NCBI RefSeq assembly: GCF_902499335.1
Contig: NZ_CABVQK010000008.1
Location: 124,001 to 188,000, forward strand
Source: Burkholderia lata
GTDB taxonomy: Bacteria; Pseudomonadota; Gammaproteobacteria; Burkholderiales; Burkholderiaceae
DNA length: 64,000 bases
Reading direction: 5' to 3'
In this document: in pieces, positions 1 through 9,676 of the stretch
Layout: every line of letters starts with the position of its first letter
How positions within the stretch are numbered: position 1 is the stretch's first letter
Translations under genes and position numbers: made by a program
The notes under the pieces: model-generated
Told to the model about the DNA's origin: nothing
The model's database searches: none
Seen by the model: the letters and a program-made list of their open reading frames with translations, nothing else

Positions 1-913
1 CGCACGATGGCGCGAGAAAGCGCGGCGCCGCGGCGCCCCACGATGCCTTCGAATCGTCGAACCCGCTCCATGCGCCGCCGACCGTGATCGTGCCCGGCGG
101 CTGGTTCCGCGCGATGTTGTAGAAGCGCTCGCGATACAGCAGGTCGTGCCGCGTACCGGCTGCCTGCGGCGTGGCCCACGACGACGGTTGCGCCCAGACA
201 TACGCGCCCTTGCCATACGGAAGATCGAAGCCTTGCACCAGCGTATGGATCCAGTAGATGTCGGGATACGCCGCATGAATGCGCGCCCAGTCGGCCTTCC
301 CGACTGCGTCCATCCCGAACTCGGACACGACCGGATGGCCGTCATGACGCAGATACTGGTCCGACGTGAAGTATTCGCGGCTGATGTACGCCAGGTTGTT
401 CAGGATCGTCGCGGTCAGGTCGCAGCCGCGACACGGATTGAACTTGAAGGAGCCGCTGTCGATCATGATCGAGAACGTCATCCCGGGAAACTTCGCCAGT
501 TCAGGCAGGGACGCCCGCCATGCCGTGTCGACGAAATGCCCCTCGCCGTACCAGTCGACGATCACGCCGTCGATGCCGCGCGAGCGCATGTCGGCAAAGG
601 TACGAAAAGCCTGGTGCGGATCGTCGGATCGGTAGCCGACGTTCACGCCTCGCGGGTCGGGCCCCCACCACGGCAGGTAATGGGCCAGCACCTGCGTCGT
701 ACTGCCCGGGTACAGCAACGTATGCACGTCGATCTTCGATATCGACGACGTGCCGCCGAGCAGGCCGTTCGACGAGCCCTTGAAATCGCGGCTGGCGGAC
801 GTATTGGCCGGCGCGAGCGCCGCCACCCGCACACCGTCATGGCAGTAGCCGTGACCGGCCGACAACGCCAGTGCACCAAGCGCGACCGCCGCGATGCGTC
901 GACATGCCCGCAT
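1..913 (-). CDS. Glycoside hydrolase family 71/99-like secreted protein (3' end cut by window)
   Basis: Reading leftward from an ATG at 913, the frame stays open for 304 codons to the window edge, so the C-terminus is missing. The start gives a signal peptide (basic MRACRR, then a hydrophobic AAVALGALALSAG stretch). The body has the look of GH71/GH99-like TIM-barrel proteins: HYLPWWGPDPRG, then GIDGVIVDWYGEG, then MIDSGSFKFN, and a YVWAQPSSW segment. It is the last visible gene of the leftward polysaccharide block and lies 80 bases after a glycosyltransferase. The inferred role is periplasmic or extracellular trimming of the polymer made by the cluster. The family call is from motif resemblance; substrate is unknown. 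Confidence 0.7.
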   Translation of the reverse strand, partial: MRACRRIAAVALGALALSAGHGYCHDGVRVAALAPANTSASRDFKGSSNGLLGGTSSISKIDVHTLLYPGSTTQVLAHYLPWWGPDPRGVNVGYRSDDPHQAFRTFADMRSRGIDGVIVDWYGEGHFVDTAWRASLPELAKFPGMTFSIMIDSGSFKFNPCRGCDLTATILNNLAYISREYFTSDQYLRHDGHPVVSEFGMDAVGKADWARIHAAYPDIYWIHTLVQGFDLPYGKGAYVWAQPSSWATPQAAGTRHDLLYRERFYNIARNQPPGTITVGGAWSGFDDSKASWGAAAPRFLAPSC

Positions 914-993
914 GACATTCCTCTCGAGTGAGTGTTGCGGCCGCGCAGCGAACGCGCGACCGGTATCGTCGGGCGACGAATCCGCGCCGCGCC

Positions 994-2208
994 CTAGTGC
1001 CCCTGTTGACCGCCGAGCCCCATCCAAGACGCGAGCTGCGCCGCGTAGTGCGCCGGCGTGTAGGCCGAACAGTCGTAGTGCCGACCGGCAGTACGCAGGT
1101 GACGGTTCAATTCGTCGAGCGCGCCCGTCAGGCCGGCCGGCGAATTCCGGTACAGGATCTTGTTGCCGATCTCGCTGCCGAACGTCGACAGGCTGCCGAT
1201 TTCGTGCGCGAGCACCGGCAGCCCCAGCGTCGCCGCCTCGACCATGACGAGCGGTGCGTTTTCGGCCCAGACGGACGGCAATACCAGCGCATCGTGTGCG
1301 CGCAGTGCATGAAACAGCGCGTCGTGGCCGAGCCGCCCGGCAAAGCGCAACCGCTCGGCCTGAACCAGATCCTGGTGGCGTGCTTCGAGCTCCGCGCGCA
1401 GCAACCCGTCGCCGTACAGCGTCAGACTGCCGATGCGACGGAAATCCGTCCGGCGCGCCAGTTCGATGAACTCGTGAATGCCCTTCTCCGGGTCGAGCCG
1501 CCCCACAAAGGCAAGATCGAACTGCTCGCGCACACTCACGCGCGGCGGGAACGGCTCTGCCAGTCGGCTCACCGGATTCGGCAGCAACGCGCTGTTCGTG
1601 ATGCCTCGCTGCGCCAGCGCCGTGCGCATGTACGGACTCGGGCACAGGAACACGTCGAATATGTCGCGCGGATTGCAGTACGCGTACACCGCATGCCAGT
1701 GCAGCTTCTTCACCGTGTCGTGGAGACGCCCGCGAGGGCTCGCCAGTGCGAGCAGCCGCGCCGGATTCGACAGCGCATCGACCGGAACGGGCACCGGGCG
1801 GCCGTCGCGATAGGTCAGCATGTTCGGGTTGTAGAACACCAGATGGTAATCGTGGCACGTGAGATACGTGCGGAATCCCTGTTCGCGGCGGCGCCGTGCG
1901 AGGACCGGCAGGATCGATTGCGTCAGCAGGTTGTGATAGTTGTGCACGAGCACGTGATGCGGGCGCACCTCGTCGAGCAGCGCCGCCAGCGCGTTCGCCG
2001 CGGCGCGATTCCAGCCGCGCGTGAACGCGCCTTCGCCCGGCGCGAAACTCGTCTCGTCGAACGAGTACACGTCGACGTCCGGAATGTTTCGCAGCACCTC
2101 GATGGAAGTCTGGTAAACCTCCTCCGCGCCCCCCTTTCTCGCGTAGTCGTTGATGACGACAACACGCGTGGCTTCCGCACGGGAGCCGATCGAAGATAAT
2201 CCGTTCAA
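994..2208 (-). CDS. Glycosyltransferase family 4 (GT-B fold)
   Basis: A 404-residue cytosolic glycosyltransferase that should add one sugar to the lipid-linked repeat unit. The N-terminal half opens with a Rossmann strand (TRVVVINDYARKGGAEE), where GGAE is the usual GT4 acceptor-side loop. The C-terminal half has FVGRLDPEKGIHEFIELA and the donor-binding EX7E motif (ENAPLVMVE) followed by a glycine-rich end of helix. Length is normal for GT4. It lies between an acyltransferase and a glycoside hydrolase gene in the exopolysaccharide block. Donor and acceptor cannot be read from sequence. Confidence 0.85.
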   Translation of the reverse strand: MNGLSSIGSRAEATRVVVINDYARKGGAEEVYQTSIEVLRNIPDVDVYSFDETSFAPGEGAFTRGWNRAAANALAALLDEVRPHHVLVHNYHNLLTQSILPVLARRRREQGFRTYLTCHDYHLVFYNPNMLTYRDGRPVPVPVDALSNPARLLALASPRGRLHDTVKKLHWHAVYAYCNPRDIFDVFLCPSPYMRTALAQRGITNSALLPNPVSRLAEPFPPRVSVREQFDLAFVGRLDPEKGIHEFIELARRTDFRRIGSLTLYGDGLLRAELEARHQDLVQAERLRFAGRLGHDALFHALRAHDALVLPSVWAENAPLVMVEAATLGLPVLAHEIGSLSTFGSEIGNKILYRNSPAGLTGALDELNRHLRTAGRHYDCSAYTPAHYAAQLASWMGLGGQQGH

Positions 2209-2366
2209 TTCGGCATCCGGAACGTCGGTTGAACAATCCGGTATCTCGGCATGCCGCCGTAACCATCAAGCCCGCTTGCACTCGCCAGCATCATTTCCAC
2301 TCCGTACAGTCCATTCATGTCGGCAACTCGCGATTGCCGTTTCAAGCCGTCATTCGCCCGTGCCCG

Positions 2367-3533
2367 TCAGTTTCGAACCGGGTCTTGCGCCGCGTTGACC
2401 GGACGCGTTCCGACCGGCAGGTCGCCGCGTTGCCGCGACGCGGTCAGGCGGTGCGCAAGCCGCACACAGGGCGCCTCGCAATACCGGTAGCTTGCGTACG
2501 ACAGCGCAATCAACGGCACGACGGGAACGATCATGTAGACGCCCAGCGGCCAACCGGTCCATCGATAGTGTTCGCACAGCCAGTAGAACGCGAACAACGG
2601 GATCGCGTGAAACAGGTAAACCGAGTAGCTGACCTCGCCCAGCTTCGCCACCATGCGCAGGCGAACCTTCAATACCGTCGCCATTGCCACGAAGATCGCG
2701 ACGCCGATCACGTACGCCAGCGACGACGGAAGATGCGTCATGTTGTGATGCCGCCAGTCGTTGGCGGCCCCGATCAGCGCGACGCCGGCGATCATCGCCG
2801 TCAGCAGGCCGACGACGGACCGGTACGTCAGCGCGATGCGGCGGTGTTCGCGTCGCCCCCATCGCACCTGCAACACCGCAAGCGGATGGTCGTAGGCCTG
2901 ACGAAAGCACGCACCCCAGAACATGATCGCGAGGTGATACGGCATCGCCTTGTACTGGCCCAACGTATTCTCAGGGAACACGTGCAACCCGAGCGTGACC
3001 ACGAAACCCGCGCAGAGCCCGATGCAGACGAGCGCGAGATCGCGCATCCGGTGCAGCCCGCCCCACCAGAACAGCACGAGACACAGCCCGTAGAAATACA
3101 GCTCGGTCTCGAGCGTCCAGTAATGCCCCATGACGGGCTCCTGCCCCAACGCAGTCGGAATCATCGTGGCGTTCGCGACGATCAGCCACGCGCTCACCGG
3201 CTTTCCGAACAACGTCCAGAAGACCAGGCAACCGACCGGAATCGACAACCAGAATGCCGGATACAGCCGCAGGAAGCGCCGGATCAGGAAGCGTCGCGTG
3301 CCCGATCCGGCGGGGCCGCGCAGGCTGACCGGTATCAGCAGGCCGCTGATGCCGAAGAAGACCACCACGCCGATCCGTCCGAAATTGACGGCGCGCTGCA
3401 GCGTGTCGAGCCACTGCTGAGCGCCCGCCAGCGGCGCGAACCGCTCGGCGTAGTGGGTCCAGATGACGAACAGGACCGCGACGGCGCGCATCGCGTCGAT
3501 ATGGTCCAGACGTCCGGGGCTTTCGGGGTTCAT
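2367..3533 (-). CDS. Acyltransferase 3 family (OafA/YrhL-type) membrane O-acyltransferase
   Basis: A 388-residue inner-membrane protein of the acyltransferase-3 family, which O-acetylates or otherwise acylates sugars of surface polysaccharides. Family marks are the opening LDHIDAMRAVAVLFVIWTHY with the conserved histidine, FGISGLLIPVSL, RRFLRLYPAFWLS, the TELYFYG segment and the late GEVSYSVYLFHAI helix; about ten hydrophobic segments follow one another. I chose the ATG at 3533 because the sequence upstream in frame is low-quality and overlaps the preceding gene, while MNPESPGRLDHID matches family starts. It probably decorates the cluster's polymer. Confidence 0.87.
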   Translation of the reverse strand: MNPESPGRLDHIDAMRAVAVLFVIWTHYAERFAPLAGAQQWLDTLQRAVNFGRIGVVVFFGISGLLIPVSLRGPAGSGTRRFLIRRFLRLYPAFWLSIPVGCLVFWTLFGKPVSAWLIVANATMIPTALGQEPVMGHYWTLETELYFYGLCLVLFWWGGLHRMRDLALVCIGLCAGFVVTLGLHVFPENTLGQYKAMPYHLAIMFWGACFRQAYDHPLAVLQVRWGRREHRRIALTYRSVVGLLTAMIAGVALIGAANDWRHHNMTHLPSSLAYVIGVAIFVAMATVLKVRLRMVAKLGEVSYSVYLFHAIPLFAFYWLCEHYRWTGWPLGVYMIVPVVPLIALSYASYRYCEAPCVRLAHRLTASRQRGDLPVGTRPVNAAQDPVRN

Positions 3534-3645
3534 CGTCAGGGTCGCGTAGAGGCCGGGCAGTGTCGCCGAATACAGGCGAGTTACCGTATCACCGCACCGG
3601 CTCTCCGACTGTGCGACATCTGACACAGCCTCCGCCGGCCCCGCA

Positions 3646-5454
3646 TCACGCGGGCGATTCGGCCTTGACGATCCGCCCCGCCGGTGCGCGTCGCGCGTCG
3701 AGCCCCTTGACGAACTCGCTGCACAGCCCGACCACCGCGTCGACCGCATGCGAGCTGAAGACGCTGTGATCGAGATCGTCGAGCACGACGGCACGCGCGC
3801 CCGAAAACCGGGACAGCCGCTTGCCGCGCGGGCCGAAGTACATCGTCATCAGGTCCAGACTGCTGTCGTATGCGCCGCACACGAACAGCGTGCTCACCTC
3901 CTTGCGCTGCAGCGTGCGCAGGATGTCATGAGGCTCGACCGGCATCGTCTCCGCGCACGACCATCCGGCGATCCGACGTCGCCACGCGCCGATCCGCACG
4001 GCTGCGAGCGTCGTCACGCGCTTCAGCACGAGCCGGACGAACGGCATGATCCTGCGCTTGCCGGCCAGCACCTGTTTCCATTTCTCGACCTCGAAGAACG
4101 AAGACCGGTAACCGGCGATCGAATTGGGACGATGCCGGCGCAGCGCGTCGGTCGACAGGCCGTCGGGCATGTGGAAGCTCTGCAGGTTCACCGATATGAC
4201 GCCGGACAGCGCCCGCCCCACGAGCGCCGCGCGCAACGCACTGTAAGCGCCCGAGCAGATGCCGAACGACACGACGTGCCGATATCCCTGCTCCTTCAGC
4301 CAGTGGGCGGCCGTCGAGACGTCCTCGACGACCGCGCTCGAATAGACCGGCTGACGCACGTCGTCCGGCGTGCCGCCGCCGCGTACCGATGAACTGTCGC
4401 CGATCCCGCGGCCATCGAAGCGCAGCGACGCGATGCCGCGTCGCGCCAGCTCCCGCGCGATCCGTACCGACAGCCGGCTATCGCCGACATGCGAGCTGGC
4501 CGACGTATTCGTGATCAGCAGAACCGGCCCACGGTCGTGCATCGCATGCGGCATGCACATGATGCCGAACAGGCCGGCCACGCCGAACCTGACCGGCTGT
4601 TCGCAGGCTTCCGGCGTGCGAAGCATCAGGCCGGCATCCTTGCCCGGGTTCGATACGGCACGTGGCGGCGGCGCCCGCCGGGCCGCCGTGGCCGCGACCC
4701 AGTCGACCACCGCGTCGAATACACGGGTGGGCAAGCTCGAGAACGTGGTTTCCTGCATGAACGCGGCATAGCCTTCGAAGGACCGGTGCTCGACCGAGCC
4801 GCCCAACTCTTCGAGCCGCTTGTGCAGCGATTCGCTGCCGCCGGCATTCACGTCGACGATCAGCGTGCCCGATGCCGGCGCGCTGGTGCTGTCCTTCAGT
4901 GCGTCGACCGCGTCGAACGCATTGAGCCGTGCGCGGAACTCATGACTGTAGACCTGTCCGAGCACGTTGAATGGCGCGTCCTTCGGCTGCGCGTCCCGCA
5001 ACGGCGCAGGCAGCTGGTCGAGCCAGATATTGCGCATGATCGACAGCTCGCGCACGTAGCTGCGCCCGCTTGCCACCGGCGCCAGCAATACGAGTTGATC
5101 GACGTCGCATCGACCGGCCGCCAGCAACGCGAAAGCCGCGCCCAGCCGCAGGCCGCACAGCGTCACCCGCGCCACGCCCGTTTCTTCGCGTAGCCGCGCG
5201 ATGGCCGCGCACACGTCGTCGACGGCCGTCTCGAACTGGTCGCTCGCGCCATCGGCCCCCTCGGAATCGCCCGTGCCGCGGTAATCGAAGCGCAGCACCG
5301 GCATCCCGCGGGCGGACAGGCGGTCCGCCAGATTCCGCATGCCGCCGTGACTCCAGACGGATTCGTGCCCATAAGCGTTGCACAGGACGACGCCCCGCGT
5401 CCCGCTGCCCGGATGCAGCCATCCGAACCGCCCGCCAAATATGATCGGTCTCAT
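3646..5454 (-). CDS. Tandem alpha/beta hydrolase (two hydrolase domains in one chain)
   Basis: A 602-residue protein with two successive alpha/beta-hydrolase domains, roughly residues 1-255 and 280-595. Each has the strand-turn with a DYRGTGDS or DGRGIGDS loop. The nucleophile elbows are unusual: GLRLG at residues 101-105 (arginine where serine is expected) and GICSG at 398-402 (cysteine, C400). These elbows resemble the two separate hydrolases associated with exosortase A systems (hydrolase-2 type with GLRLG, hydrolase-1 type with a GLC-like elbow), here apparently fused. No signal peptide, so cytosolic. It sits inside the polysaccharide block; possible acyl-transfer or thioesterase role is inference. 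The ribosome site upstream of 5454 is weak. Confidence 0.7.
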   Translation of the reverse strand: MRPIIFGGRFGWLHPGSGTRGVVLCNAYGHESVWSHGGMRNLADRLSARGMPVLRFDYRGTGDSEGADGASDQFETAVDDVCAAIARLREETGVARVTLCGLRLGAAFALLAAGRCDVDQLVLLAPVASGRSYVRELSIMRNIWLDQLPAPLRDAQPKDAPFNVLGQVYSHEFRARLNAFDAVDALKDSTSAPASGTLIVDVNAGGSESLHKRLEELGGSVEHRSFEGYAAFMQETTFSSLPTRVFDAVVDWVAATAARRAPPPRAVSNPGKDAGLMLRTPEACEQPVRFGVAGLFGIMCMPHAMHDRGPVLLITNTSASSHVGDSRLSVRIARELARRGIASLRFDGRGIGDSSSVRGGGTPDDVRQPVYSSAVVEDVSTAAHWLKEQGYRHVVSFGICSGAYSALRAALVGRALSGVISVNLQSFHMPDGLSTDALRRHRPNSIAGYRSSFFEVEKWKQVLAGKRRIMPFVRLVLKRVTTLAAVRIGAWRRRIAGWSCAETMPVEPHDILRTLQRKEVSTLFVCGAYDSSLDLMTMYFGPRGKRLSRFSGARAVVLDDLDHSVFSSHAVDAVVGLCSEFVKGLDARRAPAGRIVKAESPA

Positions 5455-5658
5455 TTTCTATTAGGTATCGGTGAAGAATGGTTACGGCGTCCTTCGGCCG
5501 AACTGCTGAATCGATCGGCCGCGGGACGGCAAATCGCTCACGGAAGACATTCCCCTTTCCGGTGGCCACGCTGCACATGCGCGGTCCGGAAGCCAGTCGT
5601 CCGCAAGCCGTTCAGGTCACGACATCGATGCCCTCCTTTGCTGCGCTGCGTGGGCCCG

Positions 5659-6867
5659 TCACGACGGGCTGTCAGACGGTGGCGCGATCAACTCGCGCCA
5701 CCGCCGGTCGAATACCGGCATGCTGAAGTGCTGTTCGCAATACGCGGCGAAGCGCGTCGCCGCTTCCACGACACGATCCAGCTCCGCGGCGGGATCGATG
5801 ACGAACCGTTCGAGCCGCGATTCGCTCATCGCGAGCGCGTCGTCGTGGAACCCGAGGCCCTCGAAGGCCGTTTCGTTCCCGACCGGCACGCAGCCGTACG
5901 ACACGGCTTCCAGCACCTTCGACTTGATGCCGCCGCGCAGGAACGCGGGGCACAACGCAATGGAGCACGCGGTATAGACGTCCGCCTGGGTCGGCGCGAA
6001 TCCGGCAAACTCGACGTTCGGCACGGGATCGTAGCGCCCGGCCATGCGCCCGTAGATCACCAGCGGCGTGGCCGGCCCGACGCGTGCCCACAACGCCACC
6101 AGATACTCGATCGCCAGCCGGTTCTGCAACTGCCGGTCCGAACCGATGAACACGAACCGGAACGGCGCCGCCGGATGCCGCATCGGCATCAGCGCATTCA
6201 TCGGCGGCGCGATCACGTGCGTCTTCACGGCTTCGGCGTTCGTGAGCGACTGCCGCAACGCGTGCGCGTCCTCCATGGAGACGAGCGTGACGGCATGCGA
6301 CGACCCGATCGCCGCGCGCTCCTGCCGCTTCAGCGCGAACGCTTCATAGCCGAGGAGTGCGTTGCGGATCAGCCTCGCGTTGGCGAGCCTGACGAACGGC
6401 CCCGGCAGCGACTTCTCCAGATATCCGGCCGACAGCGGAAAATCCTGCTCGCGCAGGATGTTCGCGCGGCGCGACATCAGGTCGTCGAAATCCACGACGA
6501 TCCGGCAGCCGGGCACGCGGTGCCGAACCAGGATCGCGTAGTCCACGAGCCGGATGCCGTCGAAATAGATCACGTCCGGCTTGAATGCGTCGACGGCGCG
6601 CAGCAGCGCCGTCCGCTTGCGCGGATGCGAAAACATCGCCACCTGAAGCGCGCACGGCGCGCCGCGCAACACGCTCCATCCCACCCGCATCGCCGCGCCG
6701 ATCTTCGCGCGGATACCGCCGTCCTCGAACACCGACCGGATCTTGAATTCGGCCACTTCCGTGTGGTCGCCGATCGCCTTCCGGATGAAACTCAGCGTAC
6801 GCTCCCGCCCGTTCGATACATCCTGCGGAATGTCCCGCGTCATCACCATCAGCACCCGGTTTTTCAC
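5659..6867 (-). CDS. Glycosyltransferase (GT-B, GT4-like)
   Basis: About 402 residues beginning VKNRVLMVMTRDIPQ. I chose the GTG at 6867 because a GGGAGG ribosome site sits eight bases upstream; the frame is open further upstream, to 6990, but that extension is proline/arginine-rich and does not look coding. The C-terminal half contains FIGSDRQLQNRLAIEYL and a donor-site-like segment (KVLEAVSYGCVPVGNETAFEG) typical of GT4 enzymes; the N-half has DVIYFDGIRLVDYAIL and VDFDDLMSRR. It follows wzx in the leftward block and should act in repeat-unit assembly at the cytosolic membrane face. Sugar specificity unknown. Confidence 0.8.
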   Translation of the reverse strand: MKNRVLMVMTRDIPQDVSNGRERTLSFIRKAIGDHTEVAEFKIRSVFEDGGIRAKIGAAMRVGWSVLRGAPCALQVAMFSHPRKRTALLRAVDAFKPDVIYFDGIRLVDYAILVRHRVPGCRIVVDFDDLMSRRANILREQDFPLSAGYLEKSLPGPFVRLANARLIRNALLGYEAFALKRQERAAIGSSHAVTLVSMEDAHALRQSLTNAEAVKTHVIAPPMNALMPMRHPAAPFRFVFIGSDRQLQNRLAIEYLVALWARVGPATPLVIYGRMAGRYDPVPNVEFAGFAPTQADVYTACSIALCPAFLRGGIKSKVLEAVSYGCVPVGNETAFEGLGFHDDALAMSESRLERFVIDPAAELDRVVEAATRFAAYCEQHFSMPVFDRRWRELIAPPSDSPS

Positions 6868-6986
6868 GAGCGACCTCCCTATCGATCCGAAACCCTCTTG
6901 CCTGCACGCGGCGCCTGCGGATCGCGGCACCCGCGTCCGGCCGGGTGCCGGCGCAACGGGGCCCATGTCCGCATCGAACCGGCCGT

Positions 6987-8246
6987 TCATGGACGCGCCC
7001 TGTTATGGAAAAGATGGCCGAGCACGACGCACCAGAACGCGACGAGCGAGACGGCGATCCCCGTCGACGGCGCATACATCACCAGCGCGCGCGGCATGAC
7101 GAACGGCGCGGCGACGATCGCCGCGACGATCAGCACCTGCTTGACCATGATGAGCCGGTAGCGGCGCACGGCCAGGAGCCACGTGCTCAGCCCCGCATCG
7201 ACGAACGTGGCGATCGAGCAGCCGGTCGCGTAGATCATGATCGGCACGCCGTCGACGAACGCGGGCCCGTAGATCATCAGGAACACCTTGCGGCCGATGA
7301 ACCAGCTGCCGACCCACGCGACACAGCCGACGAGGCCGAGATACAGGCCGAGCTTCAACGCCTTGGCGCGCACCAGCGATTCGGTCCGCGCCGCGAAGAC
7401 CATGCTCGGCGCCAAGGCCAGCGCCAGCGTCGTGCCAACCGAATTCCACTGTTCGACCAGCGACGCCGCCGACGCGTAAATGCCGAGATCGGCTTTGGAA
7501 ACCAGCACGCCGAGCAGCAGCCGGTCCATGCGCAGCACCAGCACGCTGGCCGCGATGGCCGGCCAGATCCGCAGCCCGCGCACGACCAGCGCTTTCGTGA
7601 CGGCCGCGCTGCCGCGGAACGATTTCGGCGACGTCAGCGCCAGCGCGCGATAGCGGCTGAACGGTGCGGCGGCCGCCACGCATGCCTCGAGCGGCCACGC
7701 GAACGCCGCGACGATCACGCCCATCGACGCATGCGCCGCGACGTACAGCCACAGCACGCGGACACAGCTTGCGTACGCCCTCGCCCGCGTGATGACCCAC
7801 GGACGGGATTCGGCATACGCCATCAGCGACCCGAGCGCGATCGGCTCCACGATCAGCGCGAAGGCCGCGATCAGCGTGAGCTCGGAGACGCTCGACGGCC
7901 GCATGACGATCACCACGATGCCCATGAACAGCAGCATCACGGCCAGCGTCAGCGTGAGCCGCAGACGGAACGCGCGGTAGACGACCATGTGCCGCAAGCG
8001 CGGATGCTTGCCGAGGATCGGCTGGATCACCTGCGCACCGAAAATCAGCGCAACGCTGCCGATCACGTACGCGAGCGACAACGCGAACTGCAATTCACCG
8101 AACAGGCGCGCGCCGTAGATGTTCGCGAACAGGTGATTGCTCGCGATCGCCGCGAGCGCCCCGATGATCTTTTCGCACACCACGCCCGCGAACGACGAAA
8201 ACAGAAGCCTGACGAACGCGTTCAAGATGCCCCCGTCCCCATCCAT
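6987..8246 (-). CDS. wzx: Wzx-type polysaccharide flippase
   Basis: A polytopic protein of about 419 residues with a dozen hydrophobic segments, matching the MOP-superfamily flippases that move undecaprenyl-linked repeat units across the inner membrane. The N-terminus (LNAFVRLLFSSFAGVVCEKIIG) and central SKADLGIYASAASLVEQW segment are typical of Wzx. The start is placed at the ATG at 8246, overlapping the end of wzy by 25 bases; a TTG 18 bases further on, overlapping the wzy stop as TTGA, is an alternative. The long upstream open frame is out-of-frame wzy sequence and was dropped. The overlap suggests translational coupling. Confidence 0.82.
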   Translation of the reverse strand: MDGDGGILNAFVRLLFSSFAGVVCEKIIGALAAIASNHLFANIYGARLFGELQFALSLAYVIGSVALIFGAQVIQPILGKHPRLRHMVVYRAFRLRLTLTLAVMLLFMGIVVIVMRPSSVSELTLIAAFALIVEPIALGSLMAYAESRPWVITRARAYASCVRVLWLYVAAHASMGVIVAAFAWPLEACVAAAAPFSRYRALALTSPKSFRGSAAVTKALVVRGLRIWPAIAASVLVLRMDRLLLGVLVSKADLGIYASAASLVEQWNSVGTTLALALAPSMVFAARTESLVRAKALKLGLYLGLVGCVAWVGSWFIGRKVFLMIYGPAFVDGVPIMIYATGCSIATFVDAGLSTWLLAVRRYRLIMVKQVLIVAAIVAAPFVMPRALVMYAPSTGIAVSLVAFWCVVLGHLFHNRARP

Positions 8247-9676
8247 TTCGCGTCGGCGTTCGCGCGCCTTGCGTCGATGCAGTACCACCAGGCCAGCGCG
8301 ATCGCCAGGTAGAACAGCGTGCGCGCGCCGAACAGCGTCCAGTAATCGCCCTGCTGGATCGCATAGGTCGCGTACGCAAAGATCTTCGTGGCGAGCCACA
8401 GCATCACGACGCCGCCGCGCATCGCGACCCGGATCAGGATCGCGCTCGCCGCGCCGTAGATCGCGCCCGTCAACGCGACGAAGAGCGCGCCGCCCGCATA
8501 GCCGAACCAGTACACGGGCACCGCCACGTTGCCCATCGTGAACGTGACGTCGTCGAACACGTAGGCCTTCAGGATCTCGGGCGTGCCGTACGACAGCATC
8601 AGGTCGCGCAGGCCGCTCACCGGCGCATCGCTGAAGAACGTCGGCTCGGTGAACGAGCCCAGCGAACCCACGAAGCGCCCGAACGCCGCCATGCCTCCGA
8701 GCGTCGGTGCGCTGAACAGGTGCGCGTCGCCATCGACCACGTACCACGCCTGCCCCTGTTCGAGAAACCGCGACACCACCGTCTCCGCGATGTCCAGCCC
8801 CTGCCCGCGGTACGCATAGAACACGGACACGCTGCCGATCACGAGCGCGATGACCGAGCCGATCCCGAGGTAGCGCATCACCGGCTTGCCGTTCATCGCG
8901 TGAATGGCGATGAACGGGATCAGAAACGTCAGGCACACGTGCAGCACGGCCATGAACTGCTCGCCGTGCAACGCTTCGAGCACCAGGTCGGCGACGATCA
9001 GGGCGACGGCCCCCCATCGCACGCTCCGGTTCGAACTCGTGCAGAAGGTGCCGAGCAGCACGGCGACGAACGTCTGGTTGTTCAGGAACAGGTTGAATAG
9101 CGAACTATTCGACGCGTCGTTGCGCAGCGCGTAGCGGTTGACGCCGCTCAGCACCGCGAAGCCGCCCGTCAGGCCCGCCAGCACGCCCGTCGCGAGGATC
9201 GCGCCGACCAGCCCCAGCCCGAGCACGACGCTGGCCGGCTGGCGCGTCATCCGTGCGCGGATCGGCACGTGCACCAGGCGCTCGTTCAGGAGCCGCTCGA
9301 ACGCGAACAGCGCGCACGCGACGAAGATCGCGTAGAACGACAGCAGCCGGCTGAACGCGCCGTTCGCGACACCAAAGATGTCCGTTTCCCGCAGGAAACC
9401 GCCGGATTCGATCCCCACGCCGGCCACGAACGCGGTCAATCCGATCACCAGCGTGTAGAGCATCGACACGGCGAATACCGGGCGGGCAACGACCAGCGCG
9501 ACCAGACCCGCGACCGCCACCAGCAACGTACAGGTCGCGCTCGGGTCCATCGCGCCGAGCGCCGGCAGCATCGCATTGATCGTCAATGCGAGGATGAACA
9601 GCGTCGACACGGCCAGCCCCGTGAAAGCCGCGGCCCGGCCGTCGGCCTGAATCGTTCGCATCGCCGCCTCTTTCAC
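8222..9676 (-). CDS. wzy: Wzy-type polysaccharide polymerase
   Basis: A 484-residue membrane protein with about twelve hydrophobic segments and a longer hydrophilic periplasmic stretch around residues 310-390, the topology of Wzy polymerases that link repeat units in the periplasm. No single catalytic motif is diagnostic; the call rests on topology plus position between a glycosyltransferase and wzx. The GTG at 9676 overlaps the upstream stop as GTGA, so coupled translation is likely; an in-frame ATG (MRTIQADGRAA) five codons later is a possible alternative start. Confidence 0.75.
   Translation of the reverse strand: MKEAAMRTIQADGRAAAFTGLAVSTLFILALTINAMLPALGAMDPSATCTLLVAVAGLVALVVARPVFAVSMLYTLVIGLTAFVAGVGIESGGFLRETDIFGVANGAFSRLLSFYAIFVACALFAFERLLNERLVHVPIRARMTRQPASVVLGLGLVGAILATGVLAGLTGGFAVLSGVNRYALRNDASNSSLFNLFLNNQTFVAVLLGTFCTSSNRSVRWGAVALIVADLVLEALHGEQFMAVLHVCLTFLIPFIAIHAMNGKPVMRYLGIGSVIALVIGSVSVFYAYRGQGLDIAETVVSRFLEQGQAWYVVDGDAHLFSAPTLGGMAAFGRFVGSLGSFTEPTFFSDAPVSGLRDLMLSYGTPEILKAYVFDDVTFTMGNVAVPVYWFGYAGGALFVALTGAIYGAASAILIRVAMRGGVVMLWLATKIFAYATYAIQQGDYWTLFGARTLFYLAIALAWWYCIDARRANADAKWMGTGAS

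Noticed and set aside
146..931. Long rightward frame opposite the GH71/99-like gene
   Set aside because: Arg/Pro/His-rich antisense shadow typical of GC-rich DNA; the leftward frame has a signal peptide and family motifs.
6987..9017. A 676-residue version of the flippase
   Set aside because: The first 250 residues are out-of-frame polymerase sequence; the real start is near 8246.
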